Source of the DNA: Bisporella sp. PMI_857
Lineage: Eukaryota; Ascomycota; Leotiomycetes; Helotiales; Helotiaceae
Reading direction: 5' to 3'
Length of the DNA: 64,000 bases
NCBI GenBank assembly: GCA_021307315.1
Contig: JAJSPD010000054.1
Coordinates: 278,063-342,062 of the forward strand
Shown one piece after another: positions 1 through 9,493 of the stretch. The notes below the pieces were generated by a model, which saw only the letters and a program-made list of their open reading frames with translations, was not told where the DNA came from and searched no databases. Positions within the stretch are counted from its first letter, which is position 1. Every line of letters starts with the position of its first letter. The translations under genes and the position numbers were made by a program.

Positions 1-492
1 GGCATAATCGACTGCTGAATCTTTGATGATTTGCTACAGCTTTTGTTTTTTATAATTCGCCGAACTATCGAGAGGGCTACTTGGCAAACGATATTATTTC
101 GGGAATCCCTGTAATGCAATGCGGCCATCCTATCATCTTAATATATAAAAAACAATTCTATCTTATCTGGAACGCCTGTTTTCTTCCCTCTGGTAAAGCA
201 CACTTTATGGAAGGATGCTCTCGTACTAAGTACCAAAATAAAGATGTTTCATACATCATTTATAGAATAAAGTATGCAATTCATGACCCTTGTTGAACAA
301 TTTTAACACTCGCTGAATGTATCCAACGCACCATTAATGCTGGTGTTCTGCCTGAATTCTGCCTGATTCCTCTTCCTCAACCACAAGGTTTACTTAACTC
401 CAATGAAGTGTCTGCCTTTTAAGCCCATAAAACTTCCTCACTTCAAAAACACAAAAACCTACTCTGAAAGGCGACGACTATAGTCCACCACC
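1..492. other. Gene-free start of window
   Basis: AT-rich sequence with no coding signal I can support. The last part, with a pyrimidine-rich stretch and CCACC just before the next ATG, is presumably the promoter and leader of the gene starting at 493. Confidence 0.5.
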
Positions 493-1305
493 ATGCCTCC
501 AAAGAAAAAGAGAAATATCTCAATGTCAACTTCTGAGCAGCATCCCTGGTTGGACTTCTATAAATTCCATCGTCAACCATATGTCCAAAAATCTCCTCTC
601 AGTCGCCTACCCTCCGAGATCCGTCTCACTATCTACCTGCACATATTCCCAGCCTCTTTCTTCCAGCCCGATGTTCCTCAGCTCTTCGCTTCCGCCAAGG
701 CTCACGAGGAAGGCAGCCCGTTTCCTACCCATGATAGAGTCCTCGGTCTGGCTCGCACCTGCCAGCAGTTCTATTGGGAAATCATCCCACTCTATTTCCG
801 TACAATGATTTTCGCTTTCAGCAACGTATATGACATGTATCGCTACCTATACATGACCGGCGATTATCGACGCCCACTCATCAAAAGCATTGCGTTCTGG
901 CTAAGGAATGATAATTATGATCCGCTAACTACGAGGCACAATTCGGTCCCACTCTCGTATCGACTGGGATTCAAAGTTTTAAGTAAGTGCACTGGCTTAG
1001 AGAGATTATGGGTTGCTGTTTCCAGCGACACGGGAAGAAACGATGAGGCGTATGACTCCCATGATTTGTTTCGAGTGGAGGATATTGAGATGTTGTTTGA
1101 TATTTGTCGAGGGCGGAATCTGGATGTGCGGGTTAGGGAGCTGTACCCATTGCAGGATTTAGAGCAGGATATTTTTGAGGCAGAGGAGAGGTTACCTTTG
1201 CCGTGGCCATCGCCCATGCCTAGGCGGAGGGCTTGGTTTGAGGCTAAGCATCTTGCTGCTTTCGAGGTGGCTTTGGTGGAGGGGGTCATGCCAAAGAGTG
1301 GCTAG
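493..1305 (+). CDS. F-box-like (2EXR-type) fungal protein
   Basis: A single-exon protein of 270 residues. Near residue 38 it has the run LSRLPSEIRLTIYLHIFP, the Leu-Pro-x-Glu-[IL]-Arg helix typical of the fungal F-box-like / 2EXR families. It is followed by the usual short helices (ARTCQQFYWEIIPLYFR) and a C-terminal part on the pattern found in these families. Such proteins are expanded in Pezizomycotina; some F-box members act as SCF ubiquitin-ligase adaptors, but nothing here names a target. The N-terminus MPPKKKR is basic and could be a nuclear localisation signal (inference). The start is favoured by CCACC before the ATG. No close paralogue or operon-like neighbour is visible. Confidence 0.75.
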   Translation: MPPKKKRNISMSTSEQHPWLDFYKFHRQPYVQKSPLSRLPSEIRLTIYLHIFPASFFQPDVPQLFASAKAHEEGSPFPTHDRVLGLARTCQQFYWEIIPLYFRTMIFAFSNVYDMYRYLYMTGDYRRPLIKSIAFWLRNDNYDPLTTRHNSVPLSYRLGFKVLSKCTGLERLWVAVSSDTGRNDEAYDSHDLFRVEDIEMLFDICRGRNLDVRVRELYPLQDLEQDIFEAEERLPLPWPSPMPRRRAWFEAKHLAAFEVALVEGVMPKSG

Positions 1306-3440
1306 ATAACTTCGGATCCAATTTGACTAGGCCAAACCCCTAGAGGTGACTGATGACATGTACCGAACAAGCGGAGGCCGCAGTAATGGAAATGAGAGTA
1401 ATGCGTAACGTAGATAACATAATCTAAAATGGATGCGTATATTATTTTAGAGTAGACCTATCATCATGTGTGTAAATATCTATACTGGAACAAGCTTAAC
1501 CAGGTTGTTTTTCATACCCAATGTCACAAAGCCTTCATAAACGTTATCTTTTCCTCAACGTTGTTGAGGCTTCAATCTATAAAGATGATTCATATTTCTA
1601 CAAACTCTATCACCAATGTACTTGAATATTGTACAACATAGGCTATACAATAAGCAAGAACTGCTATCTCCTTCATCCACAGGAAAAATCGCTCACGATA
1701 TTCTCAACTCTTTGTGGCCTTGGCACCATAGCTACCATTATACGAATTCTACCGCCTATTGTTATGGCTAATAGTCCACTAATAACTGACTCTGGCATCC
1801 GAATCCTGCCCTTTGCGGCTGTAACGGCCCTCTCATCTGCTTTAACATCCATCCTCATCAGCGCCACCGAACTTCCCATTGCATCTCTAGTGTGATCCGG
1901 TCCTCCAGTCCCCGTTTAAGATATGATATGGAAGTTATGTCAATTTCAACTCAGACTGATCTTCATCTTTGCAGGGCTGAGAAGCTATCCTAGCTGTGGC
2001 CCAAATGTCAAGTGACGGTTCGTCCCGTGTTTGGGGGAAGCTACAATCTTCAAACGAGCATACTAGTAGGATTTGCAGCCGCGGCGGCACCTGCATGTAC
2101 TCTGATGTGGGAGCGCAAGTAGTCATTTTCCGAAAACATAATTTTCAAGTCTGGGCCAGAGGAAAGGTATGAAGCTTTAACATAGTATATATACCTTACT
2201 CCAAGACCACGTATAATATCTTTCATTATAGAATTTCGACCTGCTATGATTCAAAATTGTGCATCTCTTGCGAATTTTCATGCCTCTAGTGTAGCACTTG
2301 AAGTAGCCCGACGGACCGCTTCGGCAATTCCTAGGACACTGGTCTGAATTCCAACACCAGGTTTCTCATATGCACCCTCATGCATAAACATAGAGAGTGC
2401 TTAAGAGCTACGCACCGCGATCAAAGCTTCCCCTTCCAGTTTCGTAAGATCTCCTGGGACATAAAAAATTGCAGATGGGATGTTGATAACTGGACGACGA
2501 TCCTTGGTCGGACCTAGCACGTGTACCTCGCCTCTGTGAAGATATGCAAGGGAATTGTACACGGAAACCGGTGACAGGAAAATATCAAACCTAAGATTGA
2601 CCCGTGTCGACTTGCGTATAAAAATCACGGCTGCTAATCTAGATATACATAAGATTCCAACAAATCTAATTGTTAGTTGGACCGGATAAAAGAACTCATG
2701 CAACCTCTGGTTTTCTCCTCAAGCAGTCTAGCGGCCAGTATAAGACCAAAAAAGTAAGTCATGAACGAAAACCACAATTGCTGCTGTAGTTTGCCGCCGC
2801 ACTTGGTTGGAATAAGCGATCTTTACAACTAATACTCCCATTCTGTGAAAAGCGATAGCAACCGCCGACATTTATCCAGTATTTACGCAATCTAAATCAT
2901 CCCTACAACTCTTTAGTAGACATCATGGAGATTCCGTGTCTCCACAGCATTAGCACTAAACGACCACGTACGTATTGTCCTCCTGCATGTTCCCTGTAGC
3001 AACTTTGCTTGCTGACTTTGCATAAGTTTTCAAGATGCAGACAGGTAATGGAGCGGTCCTCGAATCGCCAAAATCACGAATAAAGCTAACATATCGTTAC
3101 AGCTGCACTATGATGTGAGCTGTCTGATAGACAATCATATGAATTTGTTCAAGATGTTGTGCCTTGAAAGATGACCGAGGGTCAGTTAGAGACTCATGAG
3201 AGGCGCCAAGTGTTGGTACTTTATTTATCCGGCTCAAGAGCTAACGGTTCGTGCATGCAGGCCTGGAGTCATTTCCAACGCCGTAGCCAACAAATCTCCA
3301 ATATTTGGCACACTGTGATCAAGAAGGGAGTAGTTCTGTAACATCTGTTGGTCACGATTCTTTCGACAGGGTTATAGCCTTTATCCATGCTGTACAATAG
3401 CCTAGTCAAAAAGAGAAAAACATCGCTGAAGCCGAGTACT
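1306..3440. other. Gene-free interval
   Basis: About 2.1 kb in which I could support no gene. Short open stretches exist on the minus strand (1673-1879 and 2401-2703), but neither matches a family I know, extends through plausible introns, or shows conserved motifs. It may hold decayed sequence, as the adjacent beta-lactamase-like relic does. Confidence 0.4.
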
Positions 3441-4351
3441 GGCCTGCCCAAAATGAGACAGTAACGTGAAGAAGCTCACACCTTCCCTTGGAACCCAGGA
3501 TGGACGGATGATACAGGATTTGGGGCGGCGGCTGGAGCTCATAGCTCAGTTAAAGAGCTGCTCGTGATGTACAAGGCGATGATCCATGCTTATAAGCATC
3601 AGAATACCAACAACGTGAACTTAACTCCTGGATCTCCTTTCAAGTATATGCGGAGAGCCTTTGAGCCTCACATAGGCGTTCAAGGGAATCCAAAAGAAAA
3701 GGTTGGCTATTGCCTTGGAACATATCGTACATTGCTTCCAGGAAATTTATCGACATCAACTATCAATATGATATTGTTGGGGAAAAGCCAAAAGGTTGTG
3801 TTTGGTCTTCAGTCGGCGGGGGTTGAAATATTTCACCAGAATGGAGCGCATCCCGGTGCATTTGGCGCGTTACACCTCGTTCCCTCGATTGACAGTGCTG
3901 TCTTCGTTCTGGCTAACTCTCTCCCACTCTACGATGTTTGCGATTACGTAGGGCAGCTCGTGCTTGCTATTCTTCTAGGTGAACATCGTTTACCAGACTA
4001 TCTTTCCCTAGCTAAGACAGCAAAAAGTGTCTATGTTTCGCTTTATGACAAAATTGGCGCTTTCCTTGATATGGGAAAAACTAATACGCCTCCCGACTTC
4101 CCTCTCACTAGCTACGAAGGAGGCTACTACAATAAACGCCGTTCTATTTTTCCGTTAAGCTTGAAAAAGGGAAGCTGGAGCTGTCTTGCTTGGATCGTCC
4201 ATTGACAAAATATATGCTAGAGCCCTATGGTGGGAATACTTTTTACTGGCCAGCAAATCATACTCAAGAAGTCTGTCAACAAGGCATGTGGCCATTTTTA
4301 CCACCTAAAACTCGGATTATAGCATTTAACGGTAATGCTAGGGGGAAGTGA
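3440..4351 (+). pseudogene. Relic of a beta-lactamase-related serine hydrolase
   Basis: The readable part carries the C-terminal half of the fungal beta-lactamase / class C-like hydrolase family. It starts around 3458 (FPWNPGWTDDTGFG), continues through GAHSSVKELLVMYKAM, and reaches a motif block, NGAHPGAFGALHLVP followed by SAVFVLANS, that corresponds to the HxG-type strand and following strand of the family. The frame then breaks near 4160: the same protein continues in another frame (EPYGGNTFYWPANHT, up to the stop at 4351). Upstream of 3450 the frame is also interrupted, and the N-terminal catalytic SxxK region is not recognisable. I therefore call it a pseudogene, although a sequencing indel could explain the 3' break alone. 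Confidence 0.65.
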
Positions 4352-5156
4352 CAAGTTTTAGCTACCACCACGATTTCTCTGCACGAGACTCAGGGGTTTT
4401 CACCACGGTCCTAGCAGGATCCAGTGCAAAAATTTAGCTCGATCATCATTGCTAGGGGTGAAACTATGTATATTGTCTGTAAGACAGGCTCAAAGAATAC
4501 TTGATTAACTTCAGAGGTTTCCTCGGTAATTCTGCATCGTCTATCACAATGTGTCCCACTCTGCAGGGATCATCACTCTTGTCTTTCTATAGCTAGACGG
4601 CGACCTCTCTCTCTCTCTATATATATATATCCATTCCCTGTTCGTAACTAGCCCAATTTATGCCTTTTCCGCTGAGTTCCAAGTCGGTTCCTCCTCTATG
4701 GTAGTACGTCTAAAAGGTCCTAGGGGCCAGCGTCTGAGAAACCGAATCATCTCACAATTATCAAAGGCCCTCATTTTTTCGCACCGCTATAATTCCAACC
4801 ATCAATACCACCATCAGACCCACTCTCGCGCCATCAAGCACTAACTACTCCGCTCTATGAGGCATGGACAAGACCGCGCCAACTCCAGAACATCTAAAAA
4901 GAGATACAAGCGTAGGAAGAATGTTGGTAACAGCCGAGGAATATCAGCAGCACCCGAGGAGAATCTCACGGGAGACCAACACCAGAGAATCCTCAAACAT
5001 GCAGATAACAAATCGAGAGGGGCTCCATATGCGCGCTGATATCAGCTCGCACACAACAAGGGCAATGCCGTAATTCGTCCATGCTAATCACATTCGAGAT
5101 TTAATCTATATAACATAAGCTTTACAAACGAGTAGGAAGTACCATCTACTTCATCC
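4352..5156. other. Gene-free interval with short CT/TA microsatellite
   Basis: No coding signal supported. A (CT)n run followed by (AT)n lies at about 4604-4630. Confidence 0.45.
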
Positions 5157-5334
5157 TGTCAGGAATCGGCTTACGTAAGTAGGCCAAGGAGCCGGAGAAC
5201 CTCACACACATTACAGCCGTAATTGTAGAAAATTGAAGAACTGCAACGCTCCGTATTTGGGCCGTATTCTATTGCTGTGATATCTTCGCAGATCCTCCAA
5301 TTGATTCTCTTGCTGAGAGATCCACTTTCTGTCA
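5157..5334. mobile_element. Solo LTR-like insertion, copy 1 (178 bp)
   Basis: The element starts TGTCAGGAATCGG and ends in a diverged inverted copy (about 9 of 13 positions match). It is flanked on both sides by CATCC, a 5-bp direct repeat (5152-5156 and 5335-5339). TG...CA ends with a 5-bp target duplication are standard for LTR retrotransposons. A related copy with its own target duplication lies at 61190-61359, sharing the first about 35 bases (GGCTTACGTAAGTAGGCCAA and flanks) and a block near the 3' end (CAGATCCTC). No internal coding region is present, so it is most likely a solo LTR; a MITE is the alternative. Confidence 0.7.
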
Positions 5335-5517
5335 CATCCACTGAGGCAAGCACGTCACGATACTCTTTATACTATCCCAACACAACCAAGCCACATCTCC
5401 ACAAATTGCTCGCTTCTCGTACCCCTGCCAGGGGTTAAAAAATTCTGCCACCAATTTTTTTTAATCGCTTTATGTAAAATTATAAGCGTCAGCTTTTTCA
5501 TCAACAGTAACCTCTCT

Positions 5518-5640
5518 GCCCGGCTAGCTCAATCGGTAGAGCGTGAGACTCTTAATCTCAAGGTTGCGGGTTCGGTGAGTAATACTTGTATTTCTCTCAC
5601 GAGCTGCGAGCTAATAATTAACAGACCCCCGCGTTGGGCT
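5518..5640 (+). tRNA. tRNA-Lys (anticodon CUU) interrupted in the T loop
   Basis: Exon parts 5518-5574 and 5625-5640 together give a perfect 73-nt tRNA. The acceptor stem is GCCCGGC/GTTGGGC (two G-U pairs), the D stem GCTC/GAGC, the anticodon stem TGAGA/TCTCA with loop CTCTTAA (anticodon CTT), the variable loop AGGTT, and the T stem GCGGG/CCCGC with T loop TTCGACC. The usual fungal intron site after position 37 is empty. Instead 50 nt are inserted after G57 in the T loop (see the separate entry). The insertion splits the internal B box, leaving GGTTCGG where GGTTCGA is expected, which bears on how RNA polymerase III would recruit TFIIIC. A T5 run at 5678-5682 could terminate transcription. 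It could be a functional gene or a disrupted copy. Confidence 0.9.
5575..5624 (+). other. 50-nt spliceosomal-type intron inside tRNA-Lys
   Basis: The insert begins GTGAGT, has a branch-point-like CTAAT at 5611-5615 and ends AACAG at 5624, with 10 nt from branch A to acceptor. Length and signals match the protein-gene introns of this window. Removing it restores an intact T loop. I see no obvious bulge-helix-bulge structure for the tRNA splicing endonuclease. GTGAG could pair with CTCAC at 5596-5600. Confidence 0.75.
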
Positions 5641-5677
5641 CAATTCCCTCCGCAGTGAGCAGTTGCTCTCTACCTTC

Positions 5678-5688
5678 TTTTTGGTTTT
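5678..5688 (+). terminator. Putative RNA polymerase III terminator
   Basis: A run of five T followed closely by four T lies about 38 nt after the mature tRNA-Lys end; oligo-T is the standard Pol III stop signal. Confidence 0.45.
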
Positions 5689-6404
5689 GGATTCTTTGTT
5701 GAGTTATGGAGAAGTAAGGGAGGTATGCATGCTAACTTGAGGGAGCCCCGATATTTGAAAGAGATTGCGTTAACTAAGGTTGGTGTTTTCCTACTTTTTG
5801 CGCTTCCTGAGACTTGTAGGATCCGCCTGAGTAATCATGTACCCAATGAAGGAGAACCAAGAAAGTTGATTGTCTGTTACATATAAGATATATACTCGTA
5901 TGCAAAAGTGTCAGAAAGATGAAGAAGGGGTATACTTCATTGACTGCAGGGGAGAAGTGAGCTGAGATGTCCTCATGTTTCATAGGTCTGAAAAATATAT
6001 AAGTAATCAGAATGTTCTTTTGTATAAGATAGATTGTTGAATACATCATGGACTTCCTCCTTATCTGGGAGTTTGTCAGTCATTTCAGCGTCAGAAGACA
6101 GTATTCTTGAGTGGATTCCCGTCCATGAGTTTGATTTGTTTCTGAGACATTTAATCATACTTTTAAGAAACTAGATGTTCATGTCAATTCGTGCATCCAA
6201 AGCCAAATTACTAGTATACATACCAATCACAAAAAAGTTCGTGAATGTCAGCTCTCTTTCCAAACATTCACTACCCCGTCGGTTCCAATCCTTGCTATCA
6301 AAAACGAAGAGTCCCCCTAGTGGATATAGTTCTCAAGGACGTTTCCTTACGATATTTGAAAGCCTCTCATTACCAATTCTACATGCCTGATGTATCAATT
6401 TATT
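5689..6404. other. Gene-free interval before the methyltransferase-like gene
   Basis: No supported coding region. It probably holds the promoter of the next gene. Confidence 0.4.
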
Positions 6405-7643
6405 ATGAGGCAATTGACAAGACTAGACCTGAACAAAGCCCTCCCTTCACCACCCCCTAACGAGAAACCGCTCCCTCTGACACCCCTATCAGCACCTTCG
6501 TCACTCAAATCTTTCGAAAGCAGCTGCCCGCCCTCGTGCAAACTCCCCATAACGCCTGCTACCAGCGACGTAAAGCCTCCTACTCCTACATAAGATCGTG
6601 ATACTAAGCCACTCGGTAGGACTGGTACATCAATACCATTCCAGAACAGAAGCTGCAATCCGCAAAGCTCTTTCTAGTAAAGTACGCTAGTTATCCAGAA
6701 GATGAGATCGAGGCTCGCATACTTGCCATCGTATGTCCTTAGACCGTTTAGTAAGGGTCGAAACAGCTAATTCGATCAAGAGAGACATAGCATGGAAAAT
6801 ATCTAAAGACCCGTGTATCGGCCTTTTCGATTTTCTTGTTCCTCGTATTAATGAGAATCTGCATTATCACCAACTCCTGCAACGATTGAAAGCTGGGGAA
6901 GCCTTCTTACATATTGGATTATCAATATTTCCAGATCTTAGACAGTTGGTCGAGGATGGCGTTCCGTCCGAAAACCTGCATTGGTACTTGATGATGCCGT
7001 TAATAGTTTGCTTGGATTCTGTGCTTGAATTGCTGATCATGTTGCTGTAGCTTCGAGTATTTCGATTCAAGGTTTATCGATCTGAGCTACGTGCTCTTCA
7101 ACGACAGAGATAAACTCAAGAGCATGTTTCTCTCCGGGAACTTGCTCCATTCAGGTGCGTCAGCAGGGCTCAGACAGCTGAATGGGAGAATGGATGTTGT
7201 ATATGCCCCGTCCATACCACTATCGACATACCAGGAACAAATCGTTTTCGCGAAGCGCATGGTAAAACTACTTCGTGGAAAGGGATCGATGCTTCTGGGG
7301 CTGCAAATTGGACATGTTGAATCTGGTGAAAAGGTAAGAGCTCATCCCAGCCTCCCCATGACAATGTCTCAACATTGCTGAGATGTGCCAATTTATGCCT
7401 CTCCTGACACTGATCCAGAACTGGCAGCCCAAGAAGGGCCATAACATATACCGCCACAACGCGAACACTTTCGAGAAGCTCTGGTCAGATATCGGATGCT
7501 GGACAGGCACAAAATGGAAGGTTGCTGTGGCCATGTGGCCATACTTGCCTGATGACCCTGAGGAATCGAGGGCGGTAGAGGCTTTGTGTGGATGGGTAGA
7601 CCCGGGGTTGAGATGGTTAAGTTATGAGGTTGTGAGGGAGTAA
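6405..7643 (+). CDS. SAM-dependent methyltransferase-like protein, five exons
   Basis: Inferred exons are 6405-6569, 6620-6730, 6781-6983, 7051-7333 and 7419-7643, all phases agreeing (328 residues). The body follows the fungal class I methyltransferase family that includes AusD/Trt5-type enzymes of meroterpenoid pathways: PCIGLFDFL, DLRQLVEDGVPSENL, FIDLSYVLFNDRDKLKSMF, AKRMVKLLRGK, YRHNANTFEKLWSDIG and TGTKWKV are all recognisable in order. Two functional spots are eroded. The SAM-binding motif I, normally LDLGxxxGQD, reads LHIGLSIFPD, and the later AASFFHLF-type motif reads APSIPLS. The first exon is a Ser/Pro-rich segment not usual for the family, so the true start is uncertain. It may be a non-catalytic paralogue or an early pseudogene. 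Confidence 0.65.
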
Positions 7644-8474
7644 GAAACATGTTTTAATTTCTGCGATGAGAACTGAATAGGTTAATCATTCCGGATGAGA
7701 AAAGAAATATACTGAAAGTCAAAATCAACACCAATAGAACAAGTTGGCCACTAAATATTAAGGATACATCAATGCCAATACCATGTACCTCACCACTTCA
7801 ATTCCAAAAAAAAAATTGACGAGCCAAAAGTGCCTCAAGAGCTCGCGCTCAAAATGCTTGGGCAAACCCACGTATTGCTCCATGTCGTCTTCTCAAAGAA
7901 GTCATCCTTATAAGTCCCTCTCCCTTCTCCTTATAATAATCTATACTGAAATTCAGTAATCCTATCTAGCTGATCTTTAAAATAATATCACATTTGTACC
8001 CTGCAGGAGATAGCATCAAGGGAACTATGGAATGCCTAAGCTGACACTAAAAATGCATCCCACGCCCTCGCAAAATGGGGAAATCTTCACCAGAATCAAC
8101 TTACCACCAGGCTGCCCCACTGCCCATCCTAAAAGACCTGTAGTGCATCACCCACCTAGCAGAGACCCAACTCCCGCGCTCCGTATTTGATAAGATACCA
8201 GAAACAAATATGTGCCTTCTTTGCTGCTTGCCAACTTGATAGGATAAGGGGTTCTTAGGACCCATTCTGATAGAAAACACAACATTACCTAGCGGATTAT
8301 TAAATGCCCCACAAGTATATCATAACGGCTCATTACCTATAACTTTCATTGTACCTAGACAATATGCATGCCTTCGAATTCTATGGCCGATACCATATGC
8401 TAATTGTCCCAATCCCATGCAATGACGCTCACAAAATCCGTAACGCCTCACGATGCCCAGCGTCAGAAGTCCCT
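7644..8474. other. Intergenic interval
   Basis: Between a forward gene and the 3' end of a reverse gene. No coding signal supported; it serves as convergent 3' flanks. Confidence 0.4.
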
Positions 8475-9018
8475 CTATGGCTTCCCCTCCTTCGTCCCGC
8501 CACTCTTAGGTTTCGGCTGCCTCTCATACGCATTTGGGCTCGGCGCTCTGCCCTTTCCCTTCCCATGATCATGACCATGTCCATGTCCCCGATGTCCACC
8601 CCTCCTCCCGCCAACCGGCCGCGCACTCCCATCATCACCACTATCACTCTCATCACTACTGCTATCGCTTGAGCTGTCATCGCTGCTATCATCGATGTTC
8701 TGCTTCGGCGCGTGGTATATGCAGCACACTATTTTTGTTAGCCTCTTTTATTCCTTCTCCCATTCGCAAATATGAGTACGAACCTTTGCTCTTTTTCCGT
8801 CCTAACCCCTCATTATTCACCACATCCTCCGCCCACTGAACATGTCTTTCACTACCTTCACCCTCCTCCAACGGCGCGCCTCGTAATCTCAGCACCGGTG
8901 CGGTCGTTTGTGTAAGCGTTACTGTGGCGGAAGGAGTGGAGGTGTTGCGCGGATTTCGAGATTGAGGTTCGCGCCGCCTGGGAGATGCTACTGGTCGTTG
9001 ACTTGTGGATGTTGACAT
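8475..9018 (-). CDS. ypi1: Type 1 protein phosphatase regulator Ypi1/inhibitor-3 homologue
   Basis: Two exons, 9018-8784 and 8728-8475, encode 162 residues. The core RHVQWAEDVVNNEGLGRKKSK joins across the intron to VCCIYHAP, which is the diagnostic inhibitor-3/Ypi1 block. HVQW is the RVxF-type docking motif for the PP1 catalytic subunit. It is followed by an acidic Ser/Asp run (residues about 90-112) and a Gly/His-rich basic tail. Ypi1 is a small, disordered nuclear regulator of PP1 (Glc7) that promotes its nuclear localisation and restrains its activity. The N-terminus is rich in Ser, Pro and Arg. The intron has donor GTTCGT and branch GCTAAC. Confidence 0.92.
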
Positions 9019-9493
9019 TATGTGTTCTGTCCGCTGGTGTCTTGCTTCTGGAAGTTGTGCGGTATAAACTCTAAGGCTCGAGATGTGGCGAGGCTGAATG
9101 TGGGGTGATTATCTATTTGTGATATTGTAAAGCCGAGGGAATACGGAAGTTCATTGACGGGTGAAGATTCACACAGAATATAGGTGCGGAATGGATATCG
9201 CTCGAAGACTAGTTCTGACAGAGGTGTGATGTCAGAGAGAGAGATGTTTTTGGTGTTTAAGTTTCAAAAGCCGGTTGGTTGTTTGAGTTGAGCGGTTCCC
9301 CCACATCTTGGTTTTCAGGAACCAGCATTCCCCAGGAAACTGCATAATCCGCCAATCACCTAAGATGTAGATTGATTCGGCAAGGAAAACGTACATATTC
9401 TTTTTTTTTTTAGGCAAAGAACTTTATGTTATGAAAACAAGAATATTGTACTCTTAGTAAGTATTTACATTGAAAGAATGTCTAGTGTTGATA

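Noticed and set aside
1673..1879. Reverse open stretch of 68 residues rich in small hydrophobic residues
   Set aside because: No family resemblance, no plausible upstream or downstream exons, and the opposite strand is open too, so chance is likely.
2401..2703. Reverse open stretch of 100 residues
   Set aside because: No motif or splice context; it lies in sequence that otherwise looks decayed.
8349..8839. Forward open stretches opposite the Ypi1 gene
   Set aside because: Low-complexity His/Pro-rich shadow of the acidic and Gly/His-rich reverse-strand coding sequence.
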